64,000 bases of DNA from Panagrolaimus kolymaensis (Eukaryota; Nematoda; Chromadorea; Rhabditida; Panagrolaimidae), in contig JAJQJQ010000015.1 in NCBI GenBank assembly GCA_028622995.1, positions 558,001-622,000 on the forward strand. Direction: 5' to 3'. Within the stretch, counting starts at the first letter, position 1. Each line of letters opens with the position of its first letter. A program made the translations under genes and the position numbers. Below, piece by piece: positions 46,598 to 64,000 of the stretch. The notes beneath the pieces were generated by a model that saw only the letters and a list, made by a program, of their open reading frames with translations, ran no database searches and was not told the origin of the DNA.

Positions 46598-48881
46598 TTT
46601 GCAGAAACTTTACAAACTTTTTTCTTTAAAAAATAATAAAAACTGTCTCCCAAACCTAAAAAACAAGACAAAAAATGAGGAAAAAATGATCGCTTCAAAA
46701 AACGTAAAATCAAAAATATGTGATACCGCGAAATGGCGCTTCTGTTAAAATGATGGGATTAAAAAAAGAGTGATCACTTTATATTCATGATTATACACTT
46801 TTATAACAGTTACATAAAAAAAGTATAAGGACCAAATAAAGTTGAAAAATTAACTTTTGGCCAATCCCGCCCCATTCTTCCTGCTCTAACACAACAGCAG
46901 CATACTCGAGAAAGAATCAAAAAAACAAAAGATAATCCGATCATAAAAAAATACGTACACATATTAGATAGAGGCTAGAAAAAAAATATGCAAATGAAAA
47001 TTTTTGAGCATGTGGGGTTTTAACTTTTTGACACGCAGAAAAATGAAGAAATATCAAGCAAGAGCTTGAATACCTTTTGACGTCTTACTAAATCTGAAAC
47101 CGAAGAGAGAAAAAAGTTTCCGCTTTGAAGGTTCGGGAAAAAAGAAAATTATGCATTCTGAAAAAAAGTGAGAATCATAGTAACAATGGGAATATTATCG
47201 AAGCACATAATAAAGCGAGTGTTATTTCAAAGATCATAAAATTGAGGAATTTTTTTTTGAATGCAAAACATACAAAAAAATGTGAAAAATGTTTCAAGTA
47301 AAATAAGGGAATCAGTGATTGAGAAATAATTTCTATTGTCAAAAACTTGGGTTCAAATATAGAAAGCTAATATTTTATTTAAGAAAAAAGTATGTATGAA
47401 TGGTTCAAAGGTAATGTGACTTTTGGAATAAAAAATATTTGTAAAGTGCAGAGTATTTTTTTAAATAGAAAATCTTCAGCATAAAATCTTGCCATGATGA
47501 TAGGTAATCGGAAAACATTAATTTTACCATAAAATTCAAACTTTACATTTTTCAATTGTTTCAGACTATAAGTCTCGAATCTTTTATCCCTTTTTCCAAA
47601 GTTCAAAGTGTGGGTGGCGTTTTAAAAATCGCTACTCTATAAATAAAATTTACACTATTTTTTTAATGAGCCTATTATTATTGTCTGATGTAAAAAATAC
47701 TTTCAAACTTGAAGGGATGAAGAACTCTCAACAAAAAAAGGTGATCATTGATGGAAAACTGCAAAAACTGAATCCTATTTTTTTGTTACAAACAATTTTT
47801 TGCTCTGTCACTCGGCTTATGTCTTCTGAGAAAATATTTTTATTTTTTATAGGGAAAATCGATGTATTTTCTGCCTTCAAAAAGCAATAAATCTAAGACA
47901 AGGGAGGACAACAATCTTTTTAAACTTTAATATTTTTTTCTAAATTGTAATTAAAAATTCAAAAAGCAACATCAAAAAAAGATGGCTTTGAAATTTAGCT
48001 GCACTCTTGTTTGCTTTGATTCATTCATCCTTTTTCTTTAAAAAAAATGTTGTCGTTTTTATGTATGAGTTTCAAGAAAATAAATAAAAAAACATCCTAA
48101 AAAACAAAACTTTTTATCTTAGTTTTCAAGCTTGGTCGAATAATTTATCAGTTGACGAAGAAAGAAGAAAAGCTTTTGTGATAAACAAATTTTTACGCCA
48201 ATGTAAGTAGAATATTTAATTTAAAAATGCGTAAAATTTGTTAAGAATGTTTTAAAAGGTGCGAATAACGCGGTTAAAATTTTTTTAAAGTTTAATTCCT
48301 TTTGAACCAGGAAGTACAATTTTGATAAATCATTAATGATTTTTAAATATTTTTAGTTTTCTCTCACCCTAAATTTCTATCTTTTTTACATTTCCCGATG
48401 TAATCATAAAATTTAATGAAAATAAAAGTGACTTTTACATTATAAATTTTTTTTATTATTTTACAGAACTGTCCAATTTATTTTTTGCAAATATCTTTTT
48501 TTCCACATTGCTTGTTTGTGTTTCATCAACATTTGATCATTATTTGAATCTTTGCTCTTTTTGTTGTTCAGTTCGATAAACATGGATTATCCATTTTTCA
48601 AAGTATAACAAGCACATGGCGCCGCCGCATTTTGATGACAAACTTTTTATTACATACGTAATTTCATAACCTTATTTATTTATTCTTTTCAACCCTTTTT
48701 ATGAGGATTTAAAAAAGTATGGATATAATAACTATGTATGCTTTTTACTCTTCTTTTTTTATTGTAGTTAATTTATATTACAAAAGCCTTCTCTGTGATC
48801 TTTGTTATATTTCAAAATCACGTTTTTATTATGAACAAATAGAATAAAGTTTGATCCGATTTTGATTTTTTGAGGGGTTTT
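46598..48881. other. Intergenic between transporter and small unknown gene
   Basis: 2.28 kb with no supportable gene. Short ORFs are Lys/Phe-rich noise. A small GC-richer spot (GGCGCCGCCGC) lies at about 48618-48628. Confidence 0.35.
46861..46873 (-). promoter_or_regulatory. CCAAT box joined to a GC box upstream of the transporter
   Basis: The plus strand reads CCAATCCCGCCCC, so the minus strand reads GGGGCGGGATTGG, 264 bp before the transporter ATG. In such AT-rich intergenic DNA a GC box fused to a CCAAT box stands out. Similar GC boxes occur at 17049, 21690, 40462 and 55772. Confidence 0.3.
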
Positions 48882-49947
48882 TTATTCATCAAAAAGCATT
48901 TTTCTAACAAGATGTAAATCTGTTAAACGTCCATTTGTGACCCATCGATAAAAGCGAGCAAAATCAAAAGGTTTGAAATTTGGATTTTGAGAAAGTGCGT
49001 CCATGTAAGCAAAATCAGCTGAAGATGACATAGGAAGGGATATGGAAGATGGAGATCTTGTTAAACTAAAATTAATTAGTAAAATTTAAAAAAAAATTCC
49101 GTAATTTAACTTTTTTTTATGTTTCATTGAATTGGGTTATTTAATTTTTAAATAAAATTTAAATAAGTTCTTTTGTTATTTTAATATTTATCTTTTTTTT
49201 CTAAGAAAAATCCCAGACATTTACACTCAACGATTCTTGACGTTTAACATTTTATACAACTTTTTTTTATACTTTATGAACTTTCGTATGTTGTTTACGT
49301 TTATTTCATTATACTTTTAATAAAGTTAAAAGTTTCATCTCAATTTTTTCGCACTTGTTCCCAAAGGACCGCATTAATAAAGAGAATTTTTTGTCTCTTC
49401 TTTGTTAGTCTTTTTGAATATTTTACTTTTAAATTTTTTAAATGAAATTTTCAATTAATTAATTTTTCCATTATGTACTTATTAATCCTTTTAAACTTTT
49501 TAAGATTTCTGAGCAGAGCCATAAAAATTTGGTAAAAATACATTCAACTGAATTTTTGGTTTAAAACACGCCAACATGTTTTTTTTTTGTTGCTGCGTAG
49601 ATTGAGTCATTGTTTAATGTATAAATTATTAATTTTTTAGACTCAACCAAAAAACCAAAAATTTCCCAAAAAAAGTCGTAGATTCATGCGAGAAAATCAT
49701 TTGCACAAAATCGATAGTTTTCAAACGCACCAAAAGTTTATTTAAAGACCAACCTTAAAGGTGATTCACGGCTATAATCAGGATGAAATTTGAAGTTGGA
49801 ACGATTCTTTAATATGGGTACTGGAGTTGGAGCCGCTGGAGATGGCGTTGGTTGCCATCCTGGTTCCATCCAAGGTTCATAAAATTCTTTGGCATCTTGA
49901 ATAGAATTTCGTGACTTTTTAATTCTTTTGTTGGAAGAAGCATCCAT
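48882..49947 (-). CDS. Small uncharacterised protein
   Basis: Exons are 49754-49947 and 48882-49065, giving 125 residues; the intron is long for this window (688 bp) with a GTTGGT donor. It begins MDASSNKRIKKSRNS, continues with a Trp/Pro-rich stretch (EPWMEPGWQPTPSPAAP) and ends with a compact motif FKPFDFARFYRWVTNGRLTD, LHLVRKMLFDE. There is no signal peptide or membrane segment. Basic start, Pro-rich middle and conserved-looking C-terminal helix suggest an adaptor or nuclear peptide, but I recognise no family. The frame is kept across the junction. Confidence 0.55.
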
Positions 49948-51574
49948 TTTTCAAAAAAAAACGCATACAATAAAAGCTAAATTTTTAAATGCAAAAAAGT
50001 GTTATGTTTCATGCAATGCTTTTTCGTTTCATGGATACATCCATGCCATTTTTATAAAATTCGATAGCAACAAAATTAAACGTGGAAATTTTTAATGAAA
50101 TGCAATTTTAAAGCTGCTCCACCTGTTTGGTTTTTGATTATTTTCTAGAAAAGCAAAAATTATTGTGTTTCAGAGTTCGTTCTTTTTTTTTTGCAAACTC
50201 ATTTCCACAAGTCTATTTTCACGATGTGTTTTTTTGTTACGCTAATTAAATTTGTTATTTCCGAGTTTCCGAGCCTCAAAAAACTTTAAAGAACTTTTTT
50301 TCGTACAAAAAGTACTTCGACAACGTCAAATATTGAAGGAACGCATAATAAATTATTTTTAAAATTCATTCAAACTTCATCCAATTAACTTTTTTTCTTC
50401 TTCAAAGTATTGTAAAACTTGTTAACAAATTTTTTGGTATGTTAAAAAGCCTTTAGAGCTTTGTAGTCATATTTAATAAATCCCTTATGTCGTAATTTAT
50501 TTTTTTACCGTATTTGTATACTTCGTTACTACTTTTGTGGCGTCATTTCACTCATTTTTATAACAACAACAAAAACTTGAATGAATTTTACTATACGTAA
50601 ATTAAAAAAGAAAGAAAACAAAACAGCTATTTGTAAAAGTTTTGAAATAAAGAAAGAAAGAAGCCACAAGGTTCATGTTACTCGTAGGATTCAACAAAAA
50701 AACTTTTTTAATGCATTCAAAAATAACTTTTTTTCTTTCGATGACTATTTTATGGAAAGCAAAAAAAACATAAAAACAAAAGATGGAAGGAGAAAACCCA
50801 CGAGCTTTGGCATTTATCTTTATAATAGTACAATCAAAGCCCCCTTTTTATTTATTTTTTATTTTTTAAAAGACGAATGAGCTTTAATATAATTTTTGTA
50901 CATAAACGGAAATAAATAATTGAAAAGCTAATTATATTTATTTTATAAAAAGATAAGATTTTTTTTATTTGAAGAAAAACAAATTATTATTATTATTTCT
51001 TCATAAAGCACCGACTATGGGTTTTATTTTCCAGATGTTCCCATTTTTAAGGTTATGGTAGTAACGAGCCGTCAAATGCAGTATTGAGGAACGCGAAGAA
51101 AAAAAAAGGTAAATGTTTTAAAGGCACATGCATAAGATTCATATTTCTTCTTCACTCTTTTTTTTTTTGAAGTGTTGAAAAGCAAAGCTTCGGTTTTCTT
51201 TTCATTTTTTGGCTTCAATTTCCAAGATGGAGTTTTTTTGTCTCAACAGTGAGCTTCGAATTGCTGAAGCCAATAGTTAGACCTTCGGTTTGTGAAGTTC
51301 TTCCTCCTACATTGAAAAAAATTCCTCGTCATTTTTTGCGCATACAAACAAGATTTTGTGTAGTGTTTACAAAAAATAAACTACGCATATTTATTAAACT
51401 CTCTGGCAACAAAATTTAGAAAAAACTTTTTTTTAACACATTGTAAGTTTTAAAGAAATATATAAGTAATAAAAAAATAAAGACATTTGACCGGTTTCAA
51501 AGAATAAAAAAATGAAAATAAAACAAAGGAAGTTTTTGTGACAATCGTGGAGAAGAAATATGATTTTGAATCAC
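49948..51574. other. Intergenic
   Basis: 1.6 kb, AT-rich. One Lys-rich ORF at 50581-50880 has no exon signals and looks like chance. Nothing else is seen. Confidence 0.35.
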
Positions 51575-54500
51575 CTATGTCGATGGTAAAAGCCCGCGCA
51601 TGGCACGTTGAGAAAGTTGATCACCAAGTTCGGCGAGGCGTTGACGAAGTTGTAATTCATCAATATCTTCATTTGAAAGGAACATTGGGGACTCCTGTTG
51701 GGCTTGAGCTTCAAGTTGGGCTTGAATTTCAATGGGAATTAAATCAGCTTCATCTTCAATTTCAGGAACCAAAACAAACTGAAAATCGGGCATAACAATA
51801 AATGGAAATTTTATATAGTTTTCTTACCCCAGAAACCAAGATAAAAAGTTTTTAAAACACATTTGACCTTTGGAGGGGAAAAAATAGCCTATTTTTGGGA
51901 CGTAAAATAAAAAAAATAATAAATAAAGCTAATATCGTTAGCAAAAGATAGCGACAAGCATAAAAACATGGCTGGCGTTTAAGTACTCAATTAATTTATT
52001 TGTTGCTTTCCATTTCCCTTCCCTTTTTTTTACGAAATTACGAACGAATTTGAATGATATATTCGTATAGCTGACGGAAAAAAAATAAGAGAAGAAAGTA
52101 CCCAATTTGAATATTAACCAGTGTTAGAATAAAATAAAAAGCGGAAAGCTTACGGTATATTGCTGCGGGGGAAAGGAAAAATAATAAATTTTTTTAAGTG
52201 TTTTACATTTAAAGTTAAAGGTAATAAAAATTAAGCTTTTAATAATTTTGGATGGCGGCTTCCTACGAGAATTTTTTTGTCTCGATTTACATATTTCTTA
52301 TTAATTTCATAATGAAGCAAGCTACAGAAAGAAAAAAAGAAGAGATTATAAATCGAAGATTTAAGATTGTTCGAAAAAATGAATAAATGAGGAGGATTAA
52401 TGTTGTGGCCTTGCACACACAGAAGTATTCAAAGTGCCGCGTTCTCTGGTCCCGTATGGAATGGTGCCGTGGATGGCTGAATGGTAATTCTCAATCACGC
52501 ACATTCTCATATTTTGTCATTGTTGTTTTCTAACTTTGTTCAATTGTATGTAATTTATCCTTGTCGAGCAGTTGCTCCAATAAAGAACTCTTTATATTTG
52601 TTGTACCTGATTGAGGTTATAACAAAGTGGTGACGACATCGTGATCAAACAACTCAAAGCCTCCGAAATCTCAAATGATCCAAGAAAAAAAGAAATTTGT
52701 TCGTCAACTTGCTCGCATAGGAACTCAAATATGAACATGTCAAATAGATTATGCTTTCAGCTCTAAAAGCACTGGTCGTACTGCTGTAATAGCTTATGGA
52801 AAAGCTTATGGTAAAACCTCAGCATGGTCAATTTTATGCCTTTTTGTTCAAAAGCGCAATCTCCGTTGTTGGTTATCGAGTAAGAAACCATCCGGTTTAC
52901 GATTTAACCGTTAACTTAAATCTCTGTTCGGGTGATCTCTTGTTCAATGAAGTCAAGTATGAACTCAACAAGAATACAGCATGGTCCAGAAATGGCAAAT
53001 ACTCCAAAAAGAAGAGGGGAAAGGGTCATGGAAGAACCCAAGACAGAAGTCGAAACCTCAGGATGAGCCTATGGTACTGCAATCAAGAAGCGATTGGTAT
53101 GTTTTCTGTGGAATCAAATATGCTTATGGTCAAAACCTGGTAAAGAACAGCAAATAAAAGCTGTACTGAAATCAAAAGCTGATGTCAAACTTGGTAAAGA
53201 ACTTGAGTATGATACTTCTATGGTAACTTAAAGTGTAATTCCCGTGATTTATCTGTACTCTATGGTTATGCTCATATGTTCATCTCAAAGCTCGTATGTT
53301 ATGTACTATGTTCTCCATCAAGTTGTCGTCTAGAAGATAATCAATGAAAGCTGCAGAAAGAAGAGTTAAGGCTTAAACTCTCGAAAAGCTCCGTTTGATG
53401 ATAACGAACAATCATCCGGCTTACGATTTGGCCGAGAGCACAAAATCTCTGTCTCTTTTGCTATTTCAACATGGTGAATATTCAGTAAGACAACGTTTTG
53501 ATGATAGCGAAGAATCATCCGGTCTACGATTTGGCCGTGATCGCTTGGTGAAACCAGCTGTAAATCTCTTGATCATGAACACATGGGTATGGTAATACTG
53601 CATGGAGTCACATGGGTATGGTAATACTGCATGGAATGGAATCCGAAAAACTTCAGAAAGGAGAGGAAAGGGACATGGAACATGTGCCCAAGACATGGAA
53701 GTCGAAACCTCGTGGAAGAACCTCTGGTAAATTGGTATGGATTCTGACGTCGTATATGATCACTTGGTAAAGAAGCTCAAGAAGAAGCTATGGAAAGCTA
53801 AGAACAAGACAAGAAGATGGATCGTCAACTCAAAGATAGGTGGAAGAAGAGTGTTGTGGCCTTGCACACACAGAAGTATTCAAAGTGCCGCGTTCTCTGG
53901 TCCCGTATGGAATGGTGCCGTGGATGGCTGAATGGTAATTCTCAATCACGCACATTCTCATATTTTGTCATTGTTGTTTTCTAACTTTGTTCAATTGTAT
54001 GTAATTTATCCTTGTCGAGCAGTTGCTCCAATAAAGAACTCTTTATATTTGTTGTACCTGATTGAGGTTATAACAATTAAGCTTTGAAAAGTTAAATATT
54101 TTGCAATTTTTGTTTGTAAATAAATAAAAATATCATTTAAATTTGTATTGGCGACATTTTACGAGAGTCAGAAAAAATTTTAAAGGTTTAAAATATTAAT
54201 CTTAAAGCAAAAAAATAATGTTTTTTAATGCAGAAAAAATATGGTAGCGCTTCTTCTCACATAACTAAAAACTAAAAAAAATGGATTGTATTTTTACCAC
54301 GCTTTTGAAATTTATTACAAAAAACTCCAAAGAAAATATATAAATATCGCTTTTAATTATTCCCATAATTAACAAATATTAAATTCTTGGGTCAACAAAC
54401 TTTGATACTTTTGAATATTTCTAAGAAACGCTTACTTGTCGATCTTCTTCTTCTAAAGGCAAATGAATAGAACCAGCAACGGGAGGTTCTTCAATAACAA

Positions 54501-55631
54501 CAATTGGCTGTTCATCATCAGTAATAGGGAATAATTCTACAGCGCCATCTTCACTTAATACTGGTACAACCGCACTTCTGGCTCCTGCTCTTCGATTCCT
54601 CACCAACTTCCTGTATCTCCTTTCATCATCAAATCCTGGAATGGGAATGGAATCTTCTACAAAGCCTTCTTGCTCATTTTCAAATTCTTCTATTTTATTT
54701 TGAAGTGCTCTTTCAAGCTCATAAAGCTCGCTATCCGGTAACTCTAAAAAATTGAAAAAATTTTATGGTGTTGTTGAAGGTTATTGGTTTTTATGCTTTA
54801 GTAAAATAAAAGCAAGATTGTACATACACTTTTTTGTTTTTGGAGAAAAAAAATTCTTTGAAGCAAAACTCATTAATTTTGGACGCTTCTGGAGGGAGTA
54901 AATGAAATAATGAAAGATGAGAAGAGGCTTGCTTCTTCATCCGTCAGACACCAACATCAAAAAAACGTTACAATCATACAAAAAGAAGGGAGAATAGTTT
55001 GAAAATTTTTAATGGAATTAAAAAACTTGAAGAAAGACTAAAGAATTTTTGATGTTTAAAAACTAGGAAAAGCTATTTTTGGGCTCAAAAGTAGTTAGGA
55101 CATAAACTAATTTGTCAACTAATAAAAAAAGGCACAATAATGGACGCCAATGTATTTAAATGGCTTTTTTAACTCCAAAAATATTATTATTTGAGTATTG
55201 CTTCAAGAAAAAATAGTAAAAAATATAACAGAAACTAACGGCTTAAATCAACATCTGATATGTCATCGGTGGGCAAATCAATTTCTTCAAATTCCTCCTG
55301 AAAAAAAAACCAATATAAACACCGGATTCAATGACTTTTCAATATTTGTTCAGACACCCAAGAGGCTTCTTTTTAATGGCTCCATAAAATTAAAAAAAAA
55401 CATTTTTAAGATATCTAGCTTTTTTAGGGTAATGAAAAGTAAAATTTTTGGCAGTACACTTTTCATTAATTCCTGAATCAGGAACTTATTCAGATGTGGA
55501 CTCTATCATTTTTTTTTCAAAAGAAATTCTAAGAAACTTACGGAAATTGGTGCACTTAATGAAATCATAATTAAATTTAATATTAAAATTAATATTACAA
55601 CAGGTGGCAACGACAACTGTAGTCGTAACAT
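51575..55631 (-). CDS. Secreted acidic protein, uncharacterised, with LTR element in its last intron
   Basis: Exons are 55542-55631, 55240-55297, 54436-54743 and 51575-51778, giving 219 residues if joined as modelled. The first exon encodes a signal peptide (PPVVILILILNLIMISLSAP). The mature chain is acidic (EEFEEIDLPTDDISDVDLS, ELYELERALQNKIEEFENEQ) with dibasic stretches (ERRYRKLVRNRRAG) that could be processing sites. The last exon reads VPEIEDEADLIPIEIQAQLE, then QRLAELGDQLSQRAMRGL. The final intron (51779-54435, 2.66 kb) has a good CAA/GTAAGC donor and GATTTTCAG acceptor in matching phase, and contains the LTR element in reverse orientation. Without that splice the protein ends four codons later at 54421 (152 residues plus VSVS). 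Family not recognised. Confidence 0.55.
52396..52400. repeat. Target-site duplication, left (ATTAA)
   Basis: ATTAA directly abuts the left LTR and is repeated at 54076-54080 after the right LTR. A 5-bp duplication is typical of LTR retrotransposon integrase. Confidence 0.85.
52401..52624 (+). repeat. Left long terminal repeat, 224 bp
   Basis: Identical by eye to 53852-54075. It contains AATAAAGAACTC near its 3' part (~52580), a poly(A) signal expected near the R/U5 boundary. Confidence 0.95.
52889..53556 (+). repeat. Three diverged internal repeats of the LTR element
   Basis: The phrase CATCCGGTTTACGATTT recurs with small changes at about 52889, 53413 and 53517, each followed within 15-40 bases by AAATCTCT. 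Flanking stretches (AAGGG.CATGGA, then GAAGTCGAAACCTC at about 53046 and 53698) are also repeated. Confidence 0.7.
53580..53637 (+). repeat. 29-bp tandem duplication inside the LTR element
   Basis: CACATGGGTATGGTAATACT plus the following nine bases occur twice in a row, starting at 53580 and 53609, with a difference at the end of the second unit. Confidence 0.8.
53852..54075 (+). repeat. Right long terminal repeat, 224 bp
   Basis: Identical by eye to the left LTR; followed by the ATTAA target duplication at 54076-54080. Confidence 0.95.
54076..54080. repeat. Target-site duplication, right (ATTAA)
   Basis: Copy of 52396-52400 directly after the right LTR. Confidence 0.85.
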
Positions 55632-56615
55632 ATTTATTTTTTAATTTATAAAAAAGAAAAGCAAGCGAATAAGCTTTGCGCGTGTTTTTACGGCTTTTTT
55701 AACTGACAATTCTGAGCTTTTCTTCTTTTCTTTTTTCTTCAACTGACAAGCTTTTTCAAAAAAAGAAATAAGGGGCGGTGCGGCATCGCTTGCCTTCTTC
55801 CTTACTCGAGCAATATCGTTAGTATTCTTGAGAAGGCGGCAATGAATGGATAGAATGGAGTGAGGGAGGCTTTTTTTTCTTCATTTCCTTCAAGCTTAAG
55901 TAAGTAATAGAAGCTGGAAAACATTTGAAAAAAGGAAAAAATACGGCATACATTATTGCATTGCTTCTATTCTTTTTATTCTCCTTTTTTGACAATCCCA
56001 ATGGGAGAGCTTCTTATTTCAACAATCACGCAAAAATGTCATTCTCCTTTTTTCTATTTTGTGTGTCTTCTAATGCATCAAAAAGCAGCCATTTGTTTAA
56101 GAAGAAGCAATTTTAAACCCAAACTACTCAAATCACTTTATTTTCTTATAATAATAAAATAAAATACAAAACATGTCAACGTAAAAAAAAACGAAACCAA
56201 AGTTGTTTTTTCGTTCATTTTTTCAGGATTACAATTTCAAAGAGCATAATAAAATTAAAAATGTTGACAAATATAAAATAAATAAAGATATTTTCATCGA
56301 TCATACATACACTTTGTGATTTGAGTATAAAGATAGTTGGTTTTTGACATAAAAGAAAGTTATTATAATGGTGATGATGTTGGTGAAAAGAGATCGTGAC
56401 CAGAGACAATAATCGATTGCCACAAAAGAAGCATACTGTCTTGTCCGAATTGGTGGCGGCACAGTTTTTTTTTAAAAAATGTACGGCAGAATGAACAAAA
56501 AAACTTGGTATGCTCTTTGAAGGAGACACTAAAAGTTATTTTGTTTTATTTTATAGTAGATCTTATTGTTAAATTTACCCTTCATTGGTCATCCATTGAT
56601 AAAAAAATTATCTTT
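55632..56615. other. Intergenic: secreted-protein promoter and SMG-1 3' side
   Basis: 984 bp. A GC box (GGGGCGG) lies at 55772-55778 upstream of the secreted-protein gene, with a GC-richer patch to 55850. The rest is AT-rich 3' flank of SMG-1. No gene is supported. Confidence 0.35.

Positions 56616-64000
<7,385 letters not shown>

Larger units (their letters stand above)
52401..54075 (+). mobile_element. Non-autonomous LTR retrotransposon (TRIM-like), 1,675 bp
   Basis: Two 224-bp LTRs (52401-52624 and 53852-54075), identical by eye, begin TGTTG and end AACA and enclose 1,227 bp. A 5-bp target duplication ATTAA flanks the element. Three bases after the left LTR TGGTGACGACATCG could be a tRNA primer-binding site; the purine run AGGTGGAAGAAGAG (~53838-53851) before the right LTR is a polypurine tract. 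No reverse transcriptase, integrase, protease or gag motif is visible in any frame; the longest ORF (52796-53143, 115 codons) resembles nothing. Internal sequence has higher GC content than its surroundings and is built of diverged repeats. Perfect LTRs mean a recent insertion, moved in trans by an autonomous relative. It lies in the last intron of the acidic secreted-protein gene, opposite strand. Confidence 0.9.

Noticed and set aside
52796..53143. 115-codon ORF inside the LTR element as a gag or enzyme remnant
   Set aside because: No zinc knuckle, protease, RT or integrase motif; it overlaps the diverged internal repeats.

Overview
The window is nuclear DNA of a nematode. It is strongly AT-rich. 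Most introns are 45-60 bp with GTAAG-type donors and TTTCAG/TTTTAG acceptors. Several genes carry an unpaired acceptor a few bases before the ATG, as expected for spliced-leader trans-splicing. The proteins look closest to nematode orthologues (HSF-1, SRC-1, DLK-1, CPL-1, SMG-1). A tylenchine (clade IV) worm is my guess, and the species is not identifiable from this.

Layout. 1-3485 is a copy of 7707-11191, holding RPC6 (Pol III subunit), the 3' part of TCF25/RQC1 and a small nested membrane-protein gene. Between the copies lies hsf-1 (4944-6880). From 7564 to 16381 everything but two nested genes is on the minus strand: NMT, IBA57, complete TCF25 and RPC6. TCF25 carries ferritin in one intron and the small membrane-protein gene in another, both on the opposite strand. 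NMT, IBA57 and TCF25 lie about 210-220 bp apart, which suggests an operon. Next come CASC3/Barentsz (+), a cathepsin L (-), a second HSF paralogue (-), a galaxin-like secreted protein (-), a Pro/Gln-rich protein (-), MAF1 (+), Src kinase (-), WDTC1/DCAF9 (+), DLK-1 kinase (-), a secreted Cys-rich protein (+), an SLC17-like transporter (-), a small unknown gene (-) and a secreted acidic protein gene (-). The last gene's long intron holds a 1,675-bp non-autonomous LTR retrotransposon with perfect LTRs. The right end is most of SMG-1 (-), which runs off the window.

Functional themes. RPC6 and MAF1 are both Pol III machinery (subunit and repressor). CASC3 and SMG-1 both belong to exon-junction/NMD biology. 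NMT modifies proteins with an N-terminal Gly such as the Src kinase here (it starts MGGC). Two HSF genes share both DNA-binding-domain intron positions. Apart from the NMT-IBA57-TCF25 block these are scattered neighbours, so I do not read the window as one functional cluster.

Most notable: (1) a tandem duplication with a 7,706-bp period and a breakpoint inside a TCF25 exon, predicting another hsf-1 just left of the window; (2) a single in-frame TGA inside SMG-1, the NMD kinase; (3) a fresh TRIM-like LTR element in an intron; (4) ferritin nested antisense in TCF25; (5) paired HSF genes. All coordinates and splice sites were read by eye.
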